Source: Streptomyces polyasparticus (GTDB lineage Bacteria; Actinomycetota; Actinomycetes; Streptomycetales; Streptomycetaceae). Taken from it: a DNA stretch of 64,000 bases. The notes beneath the pieces were generated by a model. That model did not search any database. It had not been told where the DNA came from and saw only the letters and a program-made list of their open reading frames with translations. Shown one piece after another: positions 15,435 to 24,519 of this stretch. Where the stretch lies: positions 496,001-560,000 of the forward strand of contig NZ_JACTVJ010000006.1 in assembly GCF_014493765.1 (NCBI RefSeq). Reading direction: 5' to 3'. Position 1 is the stretch's first letter. The number at the start of each line of letters is the position of its first letter. Both the position numbers and the translations under genes were made by a program.

Positions 15435-17492
15435 TCAGACGGTGGCGATCGCGGGATCGCTGACGCCCGCCGCACCCGTCTCGACATGGCCCGCGAGCCG
15501 CCGCAGATAGCCGGAGTCGGCGGAGGAGACGATGCTCACGTCGTACCAGCGCTTGGTGGCCGAGAGATCGACCGTCCGCTGGACCGTCGCGCCGGCCGCG
15601 ACGGGCACCGACTGCACCGCGCCGCCATAGGCGTTGGTGACCGTGAGGGTGACAGCGGCCGAGGTCGGATTGGTCAGGGTCAGCAGCAGATTGCCGCTCG
15701 CCTTGTCGTGCCGCGCCGTCACCTCGGGGCCGGTGGCCTTGCCCGCGCTCTTGAAGCGGCGCAGGAAGCCGTTCGGACCGAAGACCGTCAGATCGTGGTT
15801 CCCGCCCGAATACGTCGAGTTCCACGCGTCGGACACCGTGGCCCCGGAGGCCGCCGTGTACGTCCAGGGTCCGTCCGTGCGGTTGTCGGAACGTACGTGG
15901 AAGCAGATGCCGGCGCCGCCGCCCGTACCGAACGTGAGGGAGATCTTCCCGGTCGCCGCGTCCACCGCCGTGTCCACGAAGGGTTCGTACGGCAGCGGGC
16001 GGGCCGGACGCGCACCGCGCTCCTGCTTGGGCAGGACGCCCTTTGACGGCGGCTTAGGCAGCAGAGCGGCCGGCTCGTCGTGGTTCGGCGGCTCGAAGCC
16101 GGAGGTGTCCGGAAGCTCGGCGGGTGTGCTGACGGACCGGCTGAAGTCGAAGGCCGAGGTCAGATCGCCCGCGACCGCGCGGCGCCAGGGCGAGATGTTG
16201 GGCTCGTGCACGCCGAACCGCTGCTCCATGAAGCGCAGGATCGAGGTGTGGTCGAACACCTGCGAGTTCACATAGCCGCCGGTGCTCCACGGCGAGACCA
16301 CGATCATCGGCACGCGCTGGCCCATGCCGTAATGGCCCGCCGCGTACGAGGCGTTGCCGTTGAAGTAGTCCGTGGCCGTCTCGACCGTGGACTTGCCCTG
16401 GCCGGCCGAGGCGGGGACGTACGGCGGCACGACATGGTCGAAATAGCCGTCGTTCTCGTCGTACGTGACGAACAGCGCGGTCTTCGCCCATACCGCCGGG
16501 TTGGAGGTGAGCGCGTCGAGGACCTGGGAGATGTACCAGGCGCCGTAGTTGACCGGGAAGTCCGGGTGCTCGCTGAACGCCTCGGGCGCGGCGATCCAGG
16601 AGATCTGCGGCATCCGGTCGGCCGCGACATCGGCGCGCAGCACGTCGAAGTACCCGTCGCCCGCCTTGACGTTCGTGCCGGTGCGGGCCTTCTCGTACAG
16701 GGGATCGCCGGGCTTGGCGTTGCGGAAGGTGTTGAAGTACAGGAGCGAGTTGTCGCCGTAGTTGCCGCGGAACGCGTCGCCGATCCAGCCCCAGTGCCCG
16801 GCCGCGTCCAGGCCGTCGCCGATGTCCTGGTAGACCTTCCAGGAGATCCCTGCCTGCTCCAGGCGCTCGGCGTACGTGGTCCAGCCGTAGCCCAGCTCCT
16901 GGTTGCCGAGCACCGGGCCGCCGCCGGTGCCGTCGTTGCCGACGTAACCGGTGAGCATGTAGTAGCGGTTGGGGTCCGTCGCCCCGATGAACGAGCAGTG
17001 GTACGCGTCGCACACGGTGAACGCGTCCGCGAGCGCGTAGTGGAAGGGCATGTCCGCCCGCTCCAGATACGCCATCGAGCGCTCGGTCTTGGCCGGTATC
17101 CAACCGTCGTACTTGCCGTTGTTGAACGCCCGGTGCCCGCCCGACCAGTCGTGGTCGAGGCCGGCGATGAACTGCATGCCGAGGTCCTCGGCGTCCGGGT
17201 GGAACGGGAGCGTCACCTTGCTGTTCTGCGCCTGGTGGAAGACCGACTTGCCGCTCGGCAGGGTGACCGGGCGCGGGTCGCCGAAGCCGCGGACGCCCTT
17301 CAGGCGGCCGAAGTAGTGGTCGAAGGACCGGTTCTCCTGCATCAGGACGACGATGTGCTCGACGTCCTGGATGGTTCCCGTGGCACGGGCCGCGGGCAGC
17401 GAGGCGGCCCGGGCGATGCTGTCCGTCAGCGCGGCGAGACCCGCGCTCGCGCCGGCGATCTTGAGGAAGCGGCGGCGATTCAGTTCGGCCAT
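15435..17492 (-). CDS. Secreted phosphocholine-specific phospholipase C, Tat-exported
   Basis: A 685-residue protein. The N-terminus carries a twin-arginine signal (NRRRFLKIAGASAGLAALTDSIARA). The catalytic domain of the phosphoesterase/acid phosphatase superfamily follows: EHIVVLMQENRSFDHYFG (metal and nucleophile region), the HCSFIGATDPNRYYMLTG segment, LFVTYDENDGYFDHVVPP, and SPWSTGGYVNSQVFDHTSILRF. Two C-terminal DUF756-type domains (about 490-575 and 590-680) complete the bacterial non-haemolytic PLC architecture. It cleaves phosphatidylcholine-type lipids outside the cell to free phosphate. In streptomycetes these genes are usually phosphate-regulated; I could not assign a PHO box upstream with confidence. 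Confidence 0.93.
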   Translation of the reverse strand: MAELNRRRFLKIAGASAGLAALTDSIARAASLPAARATGTIQDVEHIVVLMQENRSFDHYFGRLKGVRGFGDPRPVTLPSGKSVFHQAQNSKVTLPFHPDAEDLGMQFIAGLDHDWSGGHRAFNNGKYDGWIPAKTERSMAYLERADMPFHYALADAFTVCDAYHCSFIGATDPNRYYMLTGYVGNDGTGGGPVLGNQELGYGWTTYAERLEQAGISWKVYQDIGDGLDAAGHWGWIGDAFRGNYGDNSLLYFNTFRNAKPGDPLYEKARTGTNVKAGDGYFDVLRADVAADRMPQISWIAAPEAFSEHPDFPVNYGAWYISQVLDALTSNPAVWAKTALFVTYDENDGYFDHVVPPYVPASAGQGKSTVETATDYFNGNASYAAGHYGMGQRVPMIVVSPWSTGGYVNSQVFDHTSILRFMEQRFGVHEPNISPWRRAVAGDLTSAFDFSRSVSTPAELPDTSGFEPPNHDEPAALLPKPPSKGVLPKQERGARPARPLPYEPFVDTAVDAATGKISLTFGTGGGAGICFHVRSDNRTDGPWTYTAASGATVSDAWNSTYSGGNHDLTVFGPNGFLRRFKSAGKATGPEVTARHDKASGNLLLTLTNPTSAAVTLTVTNAYGGAVQSVPVAAGATVQRTVDLSATKRWYDVSIVSSADSGYLRRLAGHVETGAAGVSDPAIATV

Positions 17493-17669
17493 GAGTGGGG
17501 GACCTCGGGGGCTCGTGGGGATGGGTCGGTGGAGTGTTCCAAGAGACCCCGGAGAGGGAAAGGGCGCGTGGTCCGGAAGTGAAAGAACACGGTACGGATG
17601 TCCAACAGCTGCACTCGAACGTGGTGTTCCGGATGTGTCAGCGCTCTTGACCTGCGTACATTTTCACTC

Positions 17670-18560
17670 TCAACCCAACAAATTCAATGCGGTGGCCGCC
17701 ACGCCCACCCGCACGGTCTGCCCCCACACCAGCTCCAGTGCGTCCTGCTCCATCCCGTCGCCGAACGCGACGAGCCGGTCGGACTCGACGGTGAGCTCCA
17801 GCCGTGCGCCGGCGGGCAGTTCACCGGAGACCAGCGAGGTGCCGGTGGCGGGCGAGGGCCAGGCCTCGCGGACGAACCACAGCAGGCGGCGTTCGTCCGG
17901 CGCGGGCAGCCGCAGCGCGCTGCCCCGCTCCTGCCACAGCGACCGCAGCCAGCCCGTGGCCCCCGTGCCCGTACCGACGAGCACGCCGGACGAGGCCTGT
18001 GCCTCGGCGGACTCGCCGCTGCCGATCCGGTAGCGGACCGTCTGATGACCGGGCGGACCCAGATAGATCTCGTTGAGGGCGAGCAGCCGCTGGGTGTCGT
18101 CCGCCACGGCCTCGACCATGGTCAACTCCTCGCCGCCCGTGCCCTGCCGCAGGGCGGACGCGAGCAGCTTCGCCGCGTCGGGAGCCCGGTGGCGCACCAG
18201 GACGCCGGGGTTGCGGCCCGGGTCGGTGTCGATGCCGACCACCGGCTGCCCCGCCAGGTACTTCGCGGTGTTCGCCACCAGGCCGTCCTGCCCGACCACC
18301 ACGACCACGTCCTCGGGACCGAACAGGAACCGGTCCAGATCCGCCCGCTCCACCCGGCTCTGCCGCCACGTGAGCGGCACGGCGGCCGCGACGTCGGCGA
18401 GCGCCGCGGCCGTACGGTGATGGCGCGCGGCGATCTCGTCGACGGAGCGGCCGCGTGAGGCGAGGAAGAACGCGGCTTGGCCGTGCGTACCGTGCCGGGC
18501 GAGCAACTCGGCGTACTCCGTGGTGCGGTGCACGAGCACCGCGCGCGGCGCGAGCGCCAT
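17670..18560 (-). CDS. NAD-kinase-like protein with degenerate GGDGT motif
   Basis: The 296-residue protein has the NAD kinase/diacylglycerol kinase fold markers in order: VVVVVGQDGLVANTAKYL (residues 85-102, where GGDGT is replaced by GQDGL), LNEIYLG (the NE pair that contacts NAD), VGTGTGATGW (equivalent of the PTGSTAY loop) and a C-terminal beta-rich domain. The replaced catalytic-loop residues make ordinary NAD kinase activity doubtful; nucleotide or NAD binding is likelier. It overlaps the SPFH gene by one base (TGATG) and is certainly cotranscribed with it. The promoter upstream of the pair carries operator-like repeats. Confidence 0.78.
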   Translation of the reverse strand: MALAPRAVLVHRTTEYAELLARHGTHGQAAFFLASRGRSVDEIAARHHRTAAALADVAAAVPLTWRQSRVERADLDRFLFGPEDVVVVVGQDGLVANTAKYLAGQPVVGIDTDPGRNPGVLVRHRAPDAAKLLASALRQGTGGEELTMVEAVADDTQRLLALNEIYLGPPGHQTVRYRIGSGESAEAQASSGVLVGTGTGATGWLRSLWQERGSALRLPAPDERRLLWFVREAWPSPATGTSLVSGELPAGARLELTVESDRLVAFGDGMEQDALELVWGQTVRVGVAATALNLLG

Positions 18561-19573
18561 CAGCGCTCACCGGCGCCGGCGGACGAGCCCAGCTTGGCGA
18601 GCAGTCCGGTCAGCACGTCGGGCGACAGCGTGAGGCTCTCGATCCGCGGCAGGTTCTCGGCCACGCGGCTCGCCGCTAGGGCGTGCAGGACCGCGGGATC
18701 GGTCCGCCCGTGCACCTCGAGCCAGGCCGCCTGTGCCTGCGCCCGTGCCGCGCCGACCTCCCGCGCCGCCTCGGCCTCCGCCTTGGCGATCCGTACCTTG
18801 CGGGCGGCCTCCGCCTCGGTGCGCACGCCGTCCGCCGCGGCCTTCGTCTCCGCCTCGCGCCGGGAGTTGGTGCCACGCTGGTCGACCAACTCCTCCTCGC
18901 GCCGGGCCAGTTCGATCTGGCTGGCCAGCTCGTTCTCGGCGATCGCCCGTTCGCGCTCGACGGCGACCGCGCGCCGCTCGTAGGTCGCGCGGTCGGCCTC
19001 CTGCTGGATGAGCTCGCGCGCCGGAGTGCGCAGCGCGCGCTCCACCTCGGCCTCGGGCCGGATCGCCACCACCCGTACCGCGACGACCTCGATCCCGGTG
19101 GCGGGCAGACGGGGTTCGGCCGCGAGCCCGGCGGCGATGCGTTCGCGCACCGCCGCGACACCGTCCACCAGAGCGGCGGCGAGCGGCGTACGGGCCAGGA
19201 CGTCCAGGGCGTGCTGCTGGGCCGTCTCCGTGAGCAGGGTCGCGAGCTGCTCCAGGGGAGCGCCGCGCCAGGCGCCCGTGTCCGGGTCGATCGAGAAGTC
19301 GATACGGGCCGCGGCCGTCACGGGGTCGCTGATCCGGTACGTCACCGTGGCCTGGGTGGACACGTCCTGGAAGTCGGCGGTGCGGGCATGGAAGCTCATC
19401 GCCAACTCGCGGTCGTCCACCGGCACTTCGGACAGGGCCGCGCTGAGCGAGCGGTACCAGAAGCTCACCCCGGGACCGTCGTGGACCACCTTGCCCGCGC
19501 GGAGATGACGGATGTGCGCCGTGGGCGCGGAACGCAGATGGCGCAGACCGAAGCGCCGGGTGATGTCGGCCAT
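18560..19573 (-). CDS. SPFH/Band 7 domain protein
   Basis: The 337-residue protein has an SPFH (stomatin/prohibitin/flotillin) domain from about residue 25 to 190 (VVHDGPGVSFWYRSLSAALSEVPVDDRELAMSF..., TQATVTYRISDPVTAAARIDF), then a long helical Ala/Glu/Arg stretch from about 175 to 290 typical of the coiled-coil region of flotillin-like proteins. No transmembrane helix is visible at the N-terminus, so association with membrane would be peripheral. Start ATG at 19573 has GGGGGG 5 nt upstream and a strong promoter about 27 bp upstream. It heads a two-gene operon with the NAD-kinase-like gene. Confidence 0.88.
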   Translation of the reverse strand: MADITRRFGLRHLRSAPTAHIRHLRAGKVVHDGPGVSFWYRSLSAALSEVPVDDRELAMSFHARTADFQDVSTQATVTYRISDPVTAAARIDFSIDPDTGAWRGAPLEQLATLLTETAQQHALDVLARTPLAAALVDGVAAVRERIAAGLAAEPRLPATGIEVVAVRVVAIRPEAEVERALRTPARELIQQEADRATYERRAVAVERERAIAENELASQIELARREEELVDQRGTNSRREAETKAAADGVRTEAEAARKVRIAKAEAEAAREVGAARAQAQAAWLEVHGRTDPAVLHALAASRVAENLPRIESLTLSPDVLTGLLAKLGSSAGAGER

Positions 19574-19582
19574 GGACCCCCC

Positions 19583-19636
19583 TTAATGTCACTGCGACGA
19601 TAATCGCGTACGACGGCTTTAGTGTCAAGGTGACTA
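19583..19636 (-). promoter_or_regulatory. Promoter with two operator-like repeats ahead of the SPFH operon
   Basis: On the minus strand there is a -35 TTGACA (19623-19628), a 17-bp spacer and -10 GATTAT (19600-19605), about 27 bp from the ATG at 19573. Two related imperfect palindromes overlap it: one from TTAATGTCA at 19583, continuing to a mirrored GAC..TAA near 19603, and TTTAGTGTCAAGGTGACTA at 19618-19636. Both share TTARTGTCA. One covers the -35 and the other the start region, the classic arrangement for repression. The motif resembles what I recall of sites for Nudix-type NrtR repressors of NAD genes, which would suit an NAD-kinase-like operon; that link is inference. Confidence 0.6.
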
Positions 19637-20094
19637 CATCAAGGGATGAGGGGTGCACAGGAGTTGATGTGGAGTGCACAGGAGATGGCGATCTCCGTCC
19701 TGCGGGAACCGGAGGTGCCCGTGCGAAGGGAGAGGCTGCAGCGGGGGAGGTGGACACCCTGACCCCGGGCGCCCCGCAGGCCCACGACCCTGAGGCCGGG
19801 GCGGAGGGGGAGCGCGGAACGGCGCCCGGGCGGGCGCTTCGGCCGGCTGGCTCACCGACAAGCCAGCCGACCGAGCTCGTGCCGTACGCGCACGAACTCG
19901 CTTGTGCCGTACGGGCAACACTTTGCCTGGTGGTGACCGCTTCCGACAGCGACGGCGGGCCTGATGCGTATACGGAACTTCTCCTGGGCCGGTCCTAGGT
20001 ATACCGAGGACGTCCGGGCGGCCGACGCGTATCGTCGACGGCGGGAAGCGGAGGCGAACGCGCCGCACCCGTCGAACGCGCAGTGAGGATGGGA
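19637..20094. other. Long intergenic region before the LuxR-type regulator
   Basis: About 460 bp without a convincing gene. It holds a direct repeat TGCACAGGAG (19654-19663 and 19675-19684) and, further right, two copies of GTGCCGTACG about 29 bp apart near 19880-19910. An open frame at 19630-19998 has no ribosome site or recognisable domain and I do not call it. Confidence 0.5.
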
Positions 20095-22380
20095 ATGACA
20101 TTGGCTCTTGTCCGCCGCAGGCCGGGGGAACTGCCGGTGGAGGTGACCGGGTTCGTCGGGCGGGGCAGAGAACTGACCCGCGTCGACGAGGCGTTGCGGC
20201 AGGCCCGCATGGTGACCGTGACGGGTCCCGGCGGAGTGGGCAAGACCCGGATCGCGCTGCGCAGTGCCGCGCGGGTCGCGGGCCGCTATGAACACGGGGT
20301 CTGTCTGGTCGAGTTGTCGCAGCTGCGCGATCCCGAGCTGCTGCCGCACACCGTGGCGGGCTGTCTGGGCTTGCCCGAGGGGGACACCCGTCCGCCGCTG
20401 GATGCCGTGCTGGACCATCTGCGGGAGCGCAAGCTGCTGCTGATCCTCGACACCTGTGAGCATCTCGTCGACGCCTGCGCGATGCTCTCCGACATCGTGC
20501 TGCACGAGACGACCGGTGTCTCCGTGCTCGCCACCAGCCGGCAGCCGCTCGACGTGCCCGGCGAACACATCTGCCAGATAGCACCGCTGCCCGTACGGGC
20601 CACCGGCGGCGACGCCGTCGAACTGTTCGCGCAGCGGGCGAAGGCGGTCGACCCGGCCTTCGAGGTGCACGACGGCAACCGCGCCGACGTGATCGCGCTC
20701 TGCCGCCGGCTCGACGGCATGCCGCTCGCCATCGAACTCGCCACCGTGCGGCTGCGGGTGCTGCCCCTGGAACAGCTCGTGGCCCGTCTGGAGGACCGCT
20801 TCCGGCTGCTCACCGGAGGCCGGCGCACCGCCCTGCCGCGCCACCAGACGCTGCGTACGGCCATCGAGTGGAGCCACGAACTGTGCACCGAGCAGGAGCA
20901 GTTGCTCTGGTCGCGGCTCTCGGTCTTCGCGGGCAGCTTCGACATCGCCGCCATCGAGGAGGTCTGCGCGGGCGGTTCGCTGCCGCGTGAGGAGATCCTC
21001 GAAGCGCTCGTCGGGCTCGTCGACAAGTCCGTGGTGCAGCGCGAGGGTGCGGACGGCTCGCGCTACCGCATGCTCGACACCCTGCGCGAGTACGGCGCCG
21101 AACACCTCGCGGCGCTCGGCGAGCAGGCTCAATTGCGTGAGCGCCACTACGCCCGCTATCTCAAGCTCGCCGAGGACTTCGACCGGCGCTTCCTCGCCGA
21201 CGACCAGATCCAGCGCTACCACGCGCTGCGCGAACAGCACGCCGACATCCGCCTCGCCATCGAGTACGCGCTCGCGGCGCCCGGCAAGGACCACGAAGCC
21301 GCCGCGCTCGCCGGCGCCCTGTGGCCGTACTGGCATATCGCCGGCCTGCACACCGAGGGCCGCTACTGGTACGCGAAGATCACCGACCGCTTCCCCGGCC
21401 CCGTACGGGAACGGGCCTGGGCTCTCGCGCAGAGCGCGTATCTCGGTGCGTTCCAGGCCGACCCGAAGGCGCTCGAAGAGGCCCAGGAGTGCGTGCAGAT
21501 CGCGGACGATCTCGACGATCCGGTGGTCGCCGGACGCGGACGGGTCTACCTCAATCTGTCGCTCACCTTCATGGAGCGCCACGAGGAGGCGGCCAAGGCC
21601 GCGGACGAGGCGTACCGGATCCTTGAGGAGGCCGGGGATGTCGTCGGCCTCGTGACGCTCGAGACGCAGATCGGCTACATGCGGCATCTGAGCGGTGAGC
21701 TCGATGCCGCGCTCGAAGTCTGCGAGCGGGGTCTGCGACGGCTGGGCGAGGGCTCCACCGAGGGCTGGGTGCGCGGCTATCTGCACTTCGTGATCGGTGT
21801 GGCCCGCTTCCGCCGCGGCGAGTACCAGCAGAGCCGTGCCTCGGGCGGCACCGCGCTGCAGATCAAGCACGAGCTCGGCGACGGCGTCGGCATGGGGTAC
21901 TGCCTCGAACTGCTCGCCTGGCTGGCCGGCCACGACGGACGCCATGAGGAAGCCGTCTGGCTGCTCGGCGCCGCCGATCCGCTGTGGGCCGGCGCAGGGG
22001 CGCGGCTCGGCGGCACGAGTCTGATGGAGGAGTTCCATCAGTCGGCCGTGCGGGCCGCGCACGAGGCGCTCGGCGAGGAGCGGTGCAGAGAGCTGAGAGC
22101 GGACGGGGCGGCGCGCCCTCTGGAGCAGGTCGTCGCGCTCGCCACCGGCCGGGAGCAGAAGCAGGTGATCCCCGCGCCGCGTACCCAGTCGCACGACCTC
22201 ACCCGGCGCGAGCACGAGGTGGCGCTGCTCGCCTCCGAAGGTCTGTCGAACCGCGAGATCGCGGAACGGCTCGTCATTTCGAAACGTACCGTTGATGCCC
22301 ATCTGGAGCGGATTCTGGCGAAGTTGGGTGTTCCGGTACGCGGGGAGATCGCGGGACGCCTGGGCGAACTGGACGGCTGA
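20095..22380 (+). CDS. Large LuxR-family regulator with N-terminal ATPase (AfsR/MalT-like) and TPR region
   Basis: A 761-residue regulator. Residues 15-300 form an NB-ARC/STAND-type ATPase: the FVGRGREL entry, Walker A GPGGVGKT (about 43-50), Walker B LLLILDTCEHL and the sensor LATSRQPL. Residues 300-650 are helical, TPR-like. The C-terminus (about 700-755) is a LuxR helix-turn-helix (LTRREHEVALLASEGLSNREIAERLVISKRTVDAHLERILAKLG). Such proteins integrate a ligand or partner signal with ATP binding before activating transcription. I chose ATG 20095 because GAGG lies 6 nt upstream; GTG 20083 has none. The TSUP exporter gene starts 23 bp after the stop and may be cotranscribed. Confidence 0.9.
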   Translation: MTLALVRRRPGELPVEVTGFVGRGRELTRVDEALRQARMVTVTGPGGVGKTRIALRSAARVAGRYEHGVCLVELSQLRDPELLPHTVAGCLGLPEGDTRPPLDAVLDHLRERKLLLILDTCEHLVDACAMLSDIVLHETTGVSVLATSRQPLDVPGEHICQIAPLPVRATGGDAVELFAQRAKAVDPAFEVHDGNRADVIALCRRLDGMPLAIELATVRLRVLPLEQLVARLEDRFRLLTGGRRTALPRHQTLRTAIEWSHELCTEQEQLLWSRLSVFAGSFDIAAIEEVCAGGSLPREEILEALVGLVDKSVVQREGADGSRYRMLDTLREYGAEHLAALGEQAQLRERHYARYLKLAEDFDRRFLADDQIQRYHALREQHADIRLAIEYALAAPGKDHEAAALAGALWPYWHIAGLHTEGRYWYAKITDRFPGPVRERAWALAQSAYLGAFQADPKALEEAQECVQIADDLDDPVVAGRGRVYLNLSLTFMERHEEAAKAADEAYRILEEAGDVVGLVTLETQIGYMRHLSGELDAALEVCERGLRRLGEGSTEGWVRGYLHFVIGVARFRRGEYQQSRASGGTALQIKHELGDGVGMGYCLELLAWLAGHDGRHEEAVWLLGAADPLWAGAGARLGGTSLMEEFHQSAVRAAHEALGEERCRELRADGAARPLEQVVALATGREQKQVIPAPRTQSHDLTRREHEVALLASEGLSNREIAERLVISKRTVDAHLERILAKLGVPVRGEIAGRLGELDG

Positions 22381-22403
22381 CGTCCCGTAGCATCCGTCCC
22401 CGT

Positions 22404-23153
22404 ATGGACATATCGATCGGGGAATTCATCGTCCTCGCGCTCGCCGCGGCGCTCGTCGGCTTCTCCAAGACGGCCGTCAGCGGGGCGAACACGGTCAGTC
22501 TCGCCGTCTTCGCGGCCGTGCTTCCCGCGCGGGAATCCACCGGAGTGCTGCTCCCGATCCTGATCGCCGGGGACATCCTCGCCGTCCTCACCTACCGCCG
22601 TCATGCCCACTGGCCCACGCTGTGGCGGCTGTTCCCGGCGGTCGGCGCGGGCGTGCTCGCCGGAACCCTCTTCCTGATGTGGGCGGACGACACCGGGGTG
22701 CGCACATCGATCGGGGCGATTCTGCTGCTCATGGCCGGGGTGACGGTCTGGCGGCGGCGGGTCGCGGCCCGCCAGGAGGAGACCGCGGCAAGCGGCCGGG
22801 CGCGCTGGAAGGCGCCCTCGTACGGTGTGCTCGGCGGGTTCACCACGATGGTCGCCAATGCCGGCGGCCCCGTGATGTCGCTCTATCTGATCTCCAGCGG
22901 GTTCCAGAAGCTGGGCTTCCTGGGCACGTCCGCATGGTTCTTCCTGATCGTGAACACCTCGAAGGTGCCCTTCAGTATCGGCCTCGGCCTGATCTCCTGG
23001 CGGTCGCTGCTGCTCGACGCCGCACTGGTGCTCTTCGTGGTGCCCGGTGCCTGGCTGGGCCGCAAATGCGTGGACCGTATCGACCAACTCCTCTTCGAGC
23101 GCCTTGTGATCGGGGCGACCGTTCTGGGCGGAATTCAGTTGCTCGTGCGATGA
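22404..23153 (+). CDS. TSUP-family (TauE/SafE) membrane exporter
   Basis: A 249-residue protein with seven to eight hydrophobic helices and the family's two related halves: VLALAAALVGFSKTAVSGANTVSLAV in the first and YGVLGGFTTMVANAGGPVMSLYLI in the second, which are the conserved TSUP repeats. Members export sulfite, sulfoacetate or other sulfur-containing or organic anions. No substrate clue is present nearby. It follows the LuxR-type regulator by 23 bp on the same strand. Confidence 0.88.
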   Translation: MDISIGEFIVLALAAALVGFSKTAVSGANTVSLAVFAAVLPARESTGVLLPILIAGDILAVLTYRRHAHWPTLWRLFPAVGAGVLAGTLFLMWADDTGVRTSIGAILLLMAGVTVWRRRVAARQEETAASGRARWKAPSYGVLGGFTTMVANAGGPVMSLYLISSGFQKLGFLGTSAWFFLIVNTSKVPFSIGLGLISWRSLLLDAALVLFVVPGAWLGRKCVDRIDQLLFERLVIGATVLGGIQLLVR

Positions 23154-23241
23154 GGGCGACGGCGATACAGGAGCGAGGGACGACGGCGATACGGGGGAGC
23201 GGGGTCCGCTCCGTACACATCAGCGATTACGATCGTCGGCC

Positions 23242-23637
23242 ATGAGCTCATCCGATCAAGAGGCCGGCACCGCAGTGGATCCCCCGAAGACCGGCAGCGC
23301 CGCGGACGCCCCGGAGGACGCGAGCGCACTGGAGCCCGCGACCGCGACCGCGTCCGGCTCACCGGAAGCGGGCGACCGGCAGGGGATGACTCCGCGCCAG
23401 GCGCGGCGCCTGCGCATCACCGTGGCCTCCGCTCTGATGGTCCTGGCCGCCGTGGTCCTCGCGGTCCGGCTCGCCAGCCGCTCGTCCGTCCTGGTCGTCG
23501 GGGTCTACGGACTGCTGCTCGTGCTCTGCGGCCTGGTGATCGAGCTCAGCCGCCGGGGCCGTACGCGACTGGGAACGTATCTGCTGGGTGCGGGACTTGT
23601 GGGAGCACTGCTCGGGGACTGGGTGCTGCTGCCCTGA
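23242..23637 (+). CDS. Small membrane protein of unknown function
   Basis: The 131-residue product has a disordered Ala/Asp/Glu-rich N-terminus (1-55), then three hydrophobic segments (about 60-77, 82-98 and 108-128) separated by short Arg-rich loops (RQARRLR, SRRGRTRLG). By the positive-inside rule the N-terminus is cytoplasmic. I see no family match. The frame is clean, G/C at third positions is high, and the gene ends 50 bp before the convergent crotonase gene. Confidence 0.7.
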   Translation: MSSSDQEAGTAVDPPKTGSAADAPEDASALEPATATASGSPEAGDRQGMTPRQARRLRITVASALMVLAAVVLAVRLASRSSVLVVGVYGLLLVLCGLVIELSRRGRTRLGTYLLGAGLVGALLGDWVLLP

Positions 23638-23687
23638 AGCGTGGCTTTGCCGCGGCCCTGAGGTTCCCAGCGGCGGCCGTGACGTTC

Positions 23688-24449
23688 CTAGGAGCCGAAC
23701 GACCCGTGCCGGCCCGCGCCCGCCGCGAACCGGGCCGCGCCGTCGAGGCTCTCCACGAGCACGTCGGTGCCGCGCTTGAACTCGCCCGCGATGGCGGCGC
23801 GTTCGTCCAGACCCTCCTGGTCGAGTGCGGACGCACGGTCGCTGCGCAGGCAGGCCTGTGGGAACGCGGCGATCTCCGAGGCCAGTTGCTCCGCCGCGGT
23901 ACGCGCGCCGCCCGTCGGCACCACACGGTCGGCGAGCCCCATCGCGTACGCCTCGGACGCCGGCACCGGACGGCCCGTGAGGATCATGTCCATCGCGCGG
24001 CCCGCGCCGACGATCCGCGGCAGCCGCACCGTGCCGCCGTCGATCAGCGGAACGCCCCAGCGTCGGCAGAACACCCCGAACACGGCGTCCTCCTCGGCGA
24101 TCCGCAGATCGCACCAGAGGGCGAGTTCGAGTCCGCCTGCCACCGCATGCCCGCTGACCGCCGCGATCACCGGCTTGGACAGGCGCATCCTGGTCGGTCC
24201 CATCGGCCCGTCGCCGTCCGCGGTGACCTGGTTGCCGCGCTCCGTGCCGATCGCCTTGAGATCCGCGCCCGCACAGAACGTGCCGCCCTCGCCCCACAGC
24301 ACCGCGACACTCGCCGAGTCGTCGGCTTCGAACGCGCGGAACGCGTCGGCGAGCAGCGCCGCGGTCGGCCCGTCGACGGCGTTGCGTGCCTCGGGGCGGG
24401 AGAGGACGACGGTGGTGACGGAGCCCGAGCGTTCGATGCGTACGGTCAT
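23688..24449 (-). CDS. Enoyl-CoA hydratase/isomerase (crotonase) family protein
   Basis: The 253-residue protein has the crotonase core: LSRPEARNAVDG, the oxyanion-hole loop GGTFCAGADLKAIG, SKPVIAAVSGHAVAGGLELALWCDLRIAEEDAVFG and LTGRPVPASEAYAMGLADRVV. The segment where ECH-1 carries its second catalytic glutamate reads RRWGVPLIDGGTVRLPRIVG, so hydration of enoyl-CoA is not assured; isomerase or hydrolase chemistry is possible. I start at the ATG 24449 (MTVRIERSGSVTTVVL). No strong ribosome site is visible and the frame extends upstream without homology. Confidence 0.85.
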   Translation of the reverse strand: MTVRIERSGSVTTVVLSRPEARNAVDGPTAALLADAFRAFEADDSASVAVLWGEGGTFCAGADLKAIGTERGNQVTADGDGPMGPTRMRLSKPVIAAVSGHAVAGGLELALWCDLRIAEEDAVFGVFCRRWGVPLIDGGTVRLPRIVGAGRAMDMILTGRPVPASEAYAMGLADRVVPTGGARTAAEQLASEIAAFPQACLRSDRASALDQEGLDERAAIAGEFKRGTDVLVESLDGAARFAAGAGRHGSFGS

Positions 24450-24519
24450 GGCCGCAGTCTGCCGTGTGCAGAGCCTGTCTTTGAACCCCTGCATGCGCAG
24501 CGACGCCCCGCACGCACCC

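Noticed and set aside
17493-17669. Possible PHO box upstream of phospholipase C
   Set aside because: Several GTTC-type elements exist, but I could not find two 11-bp direct repeats in register.
19630-19998. 122-codon ORF upstream of the LuxR-type regulator
   Set aside because: No ribosome site and no recognisable domain, and it starts inside the operator region of the divergent SPFH promoter.
19852-22302. 816-codon leftward ORF
   Set aside because: Shadow of the LuxR-type regulator; long antisense frames are expected at this GC content.
24471-24480. GAGCCTGTCT, similar to the outer 10 bases of the insertion-element end
   Set aside because: Similarity stops after 10 bases, there is no partner end or transposase nearby, so it is likely chance.
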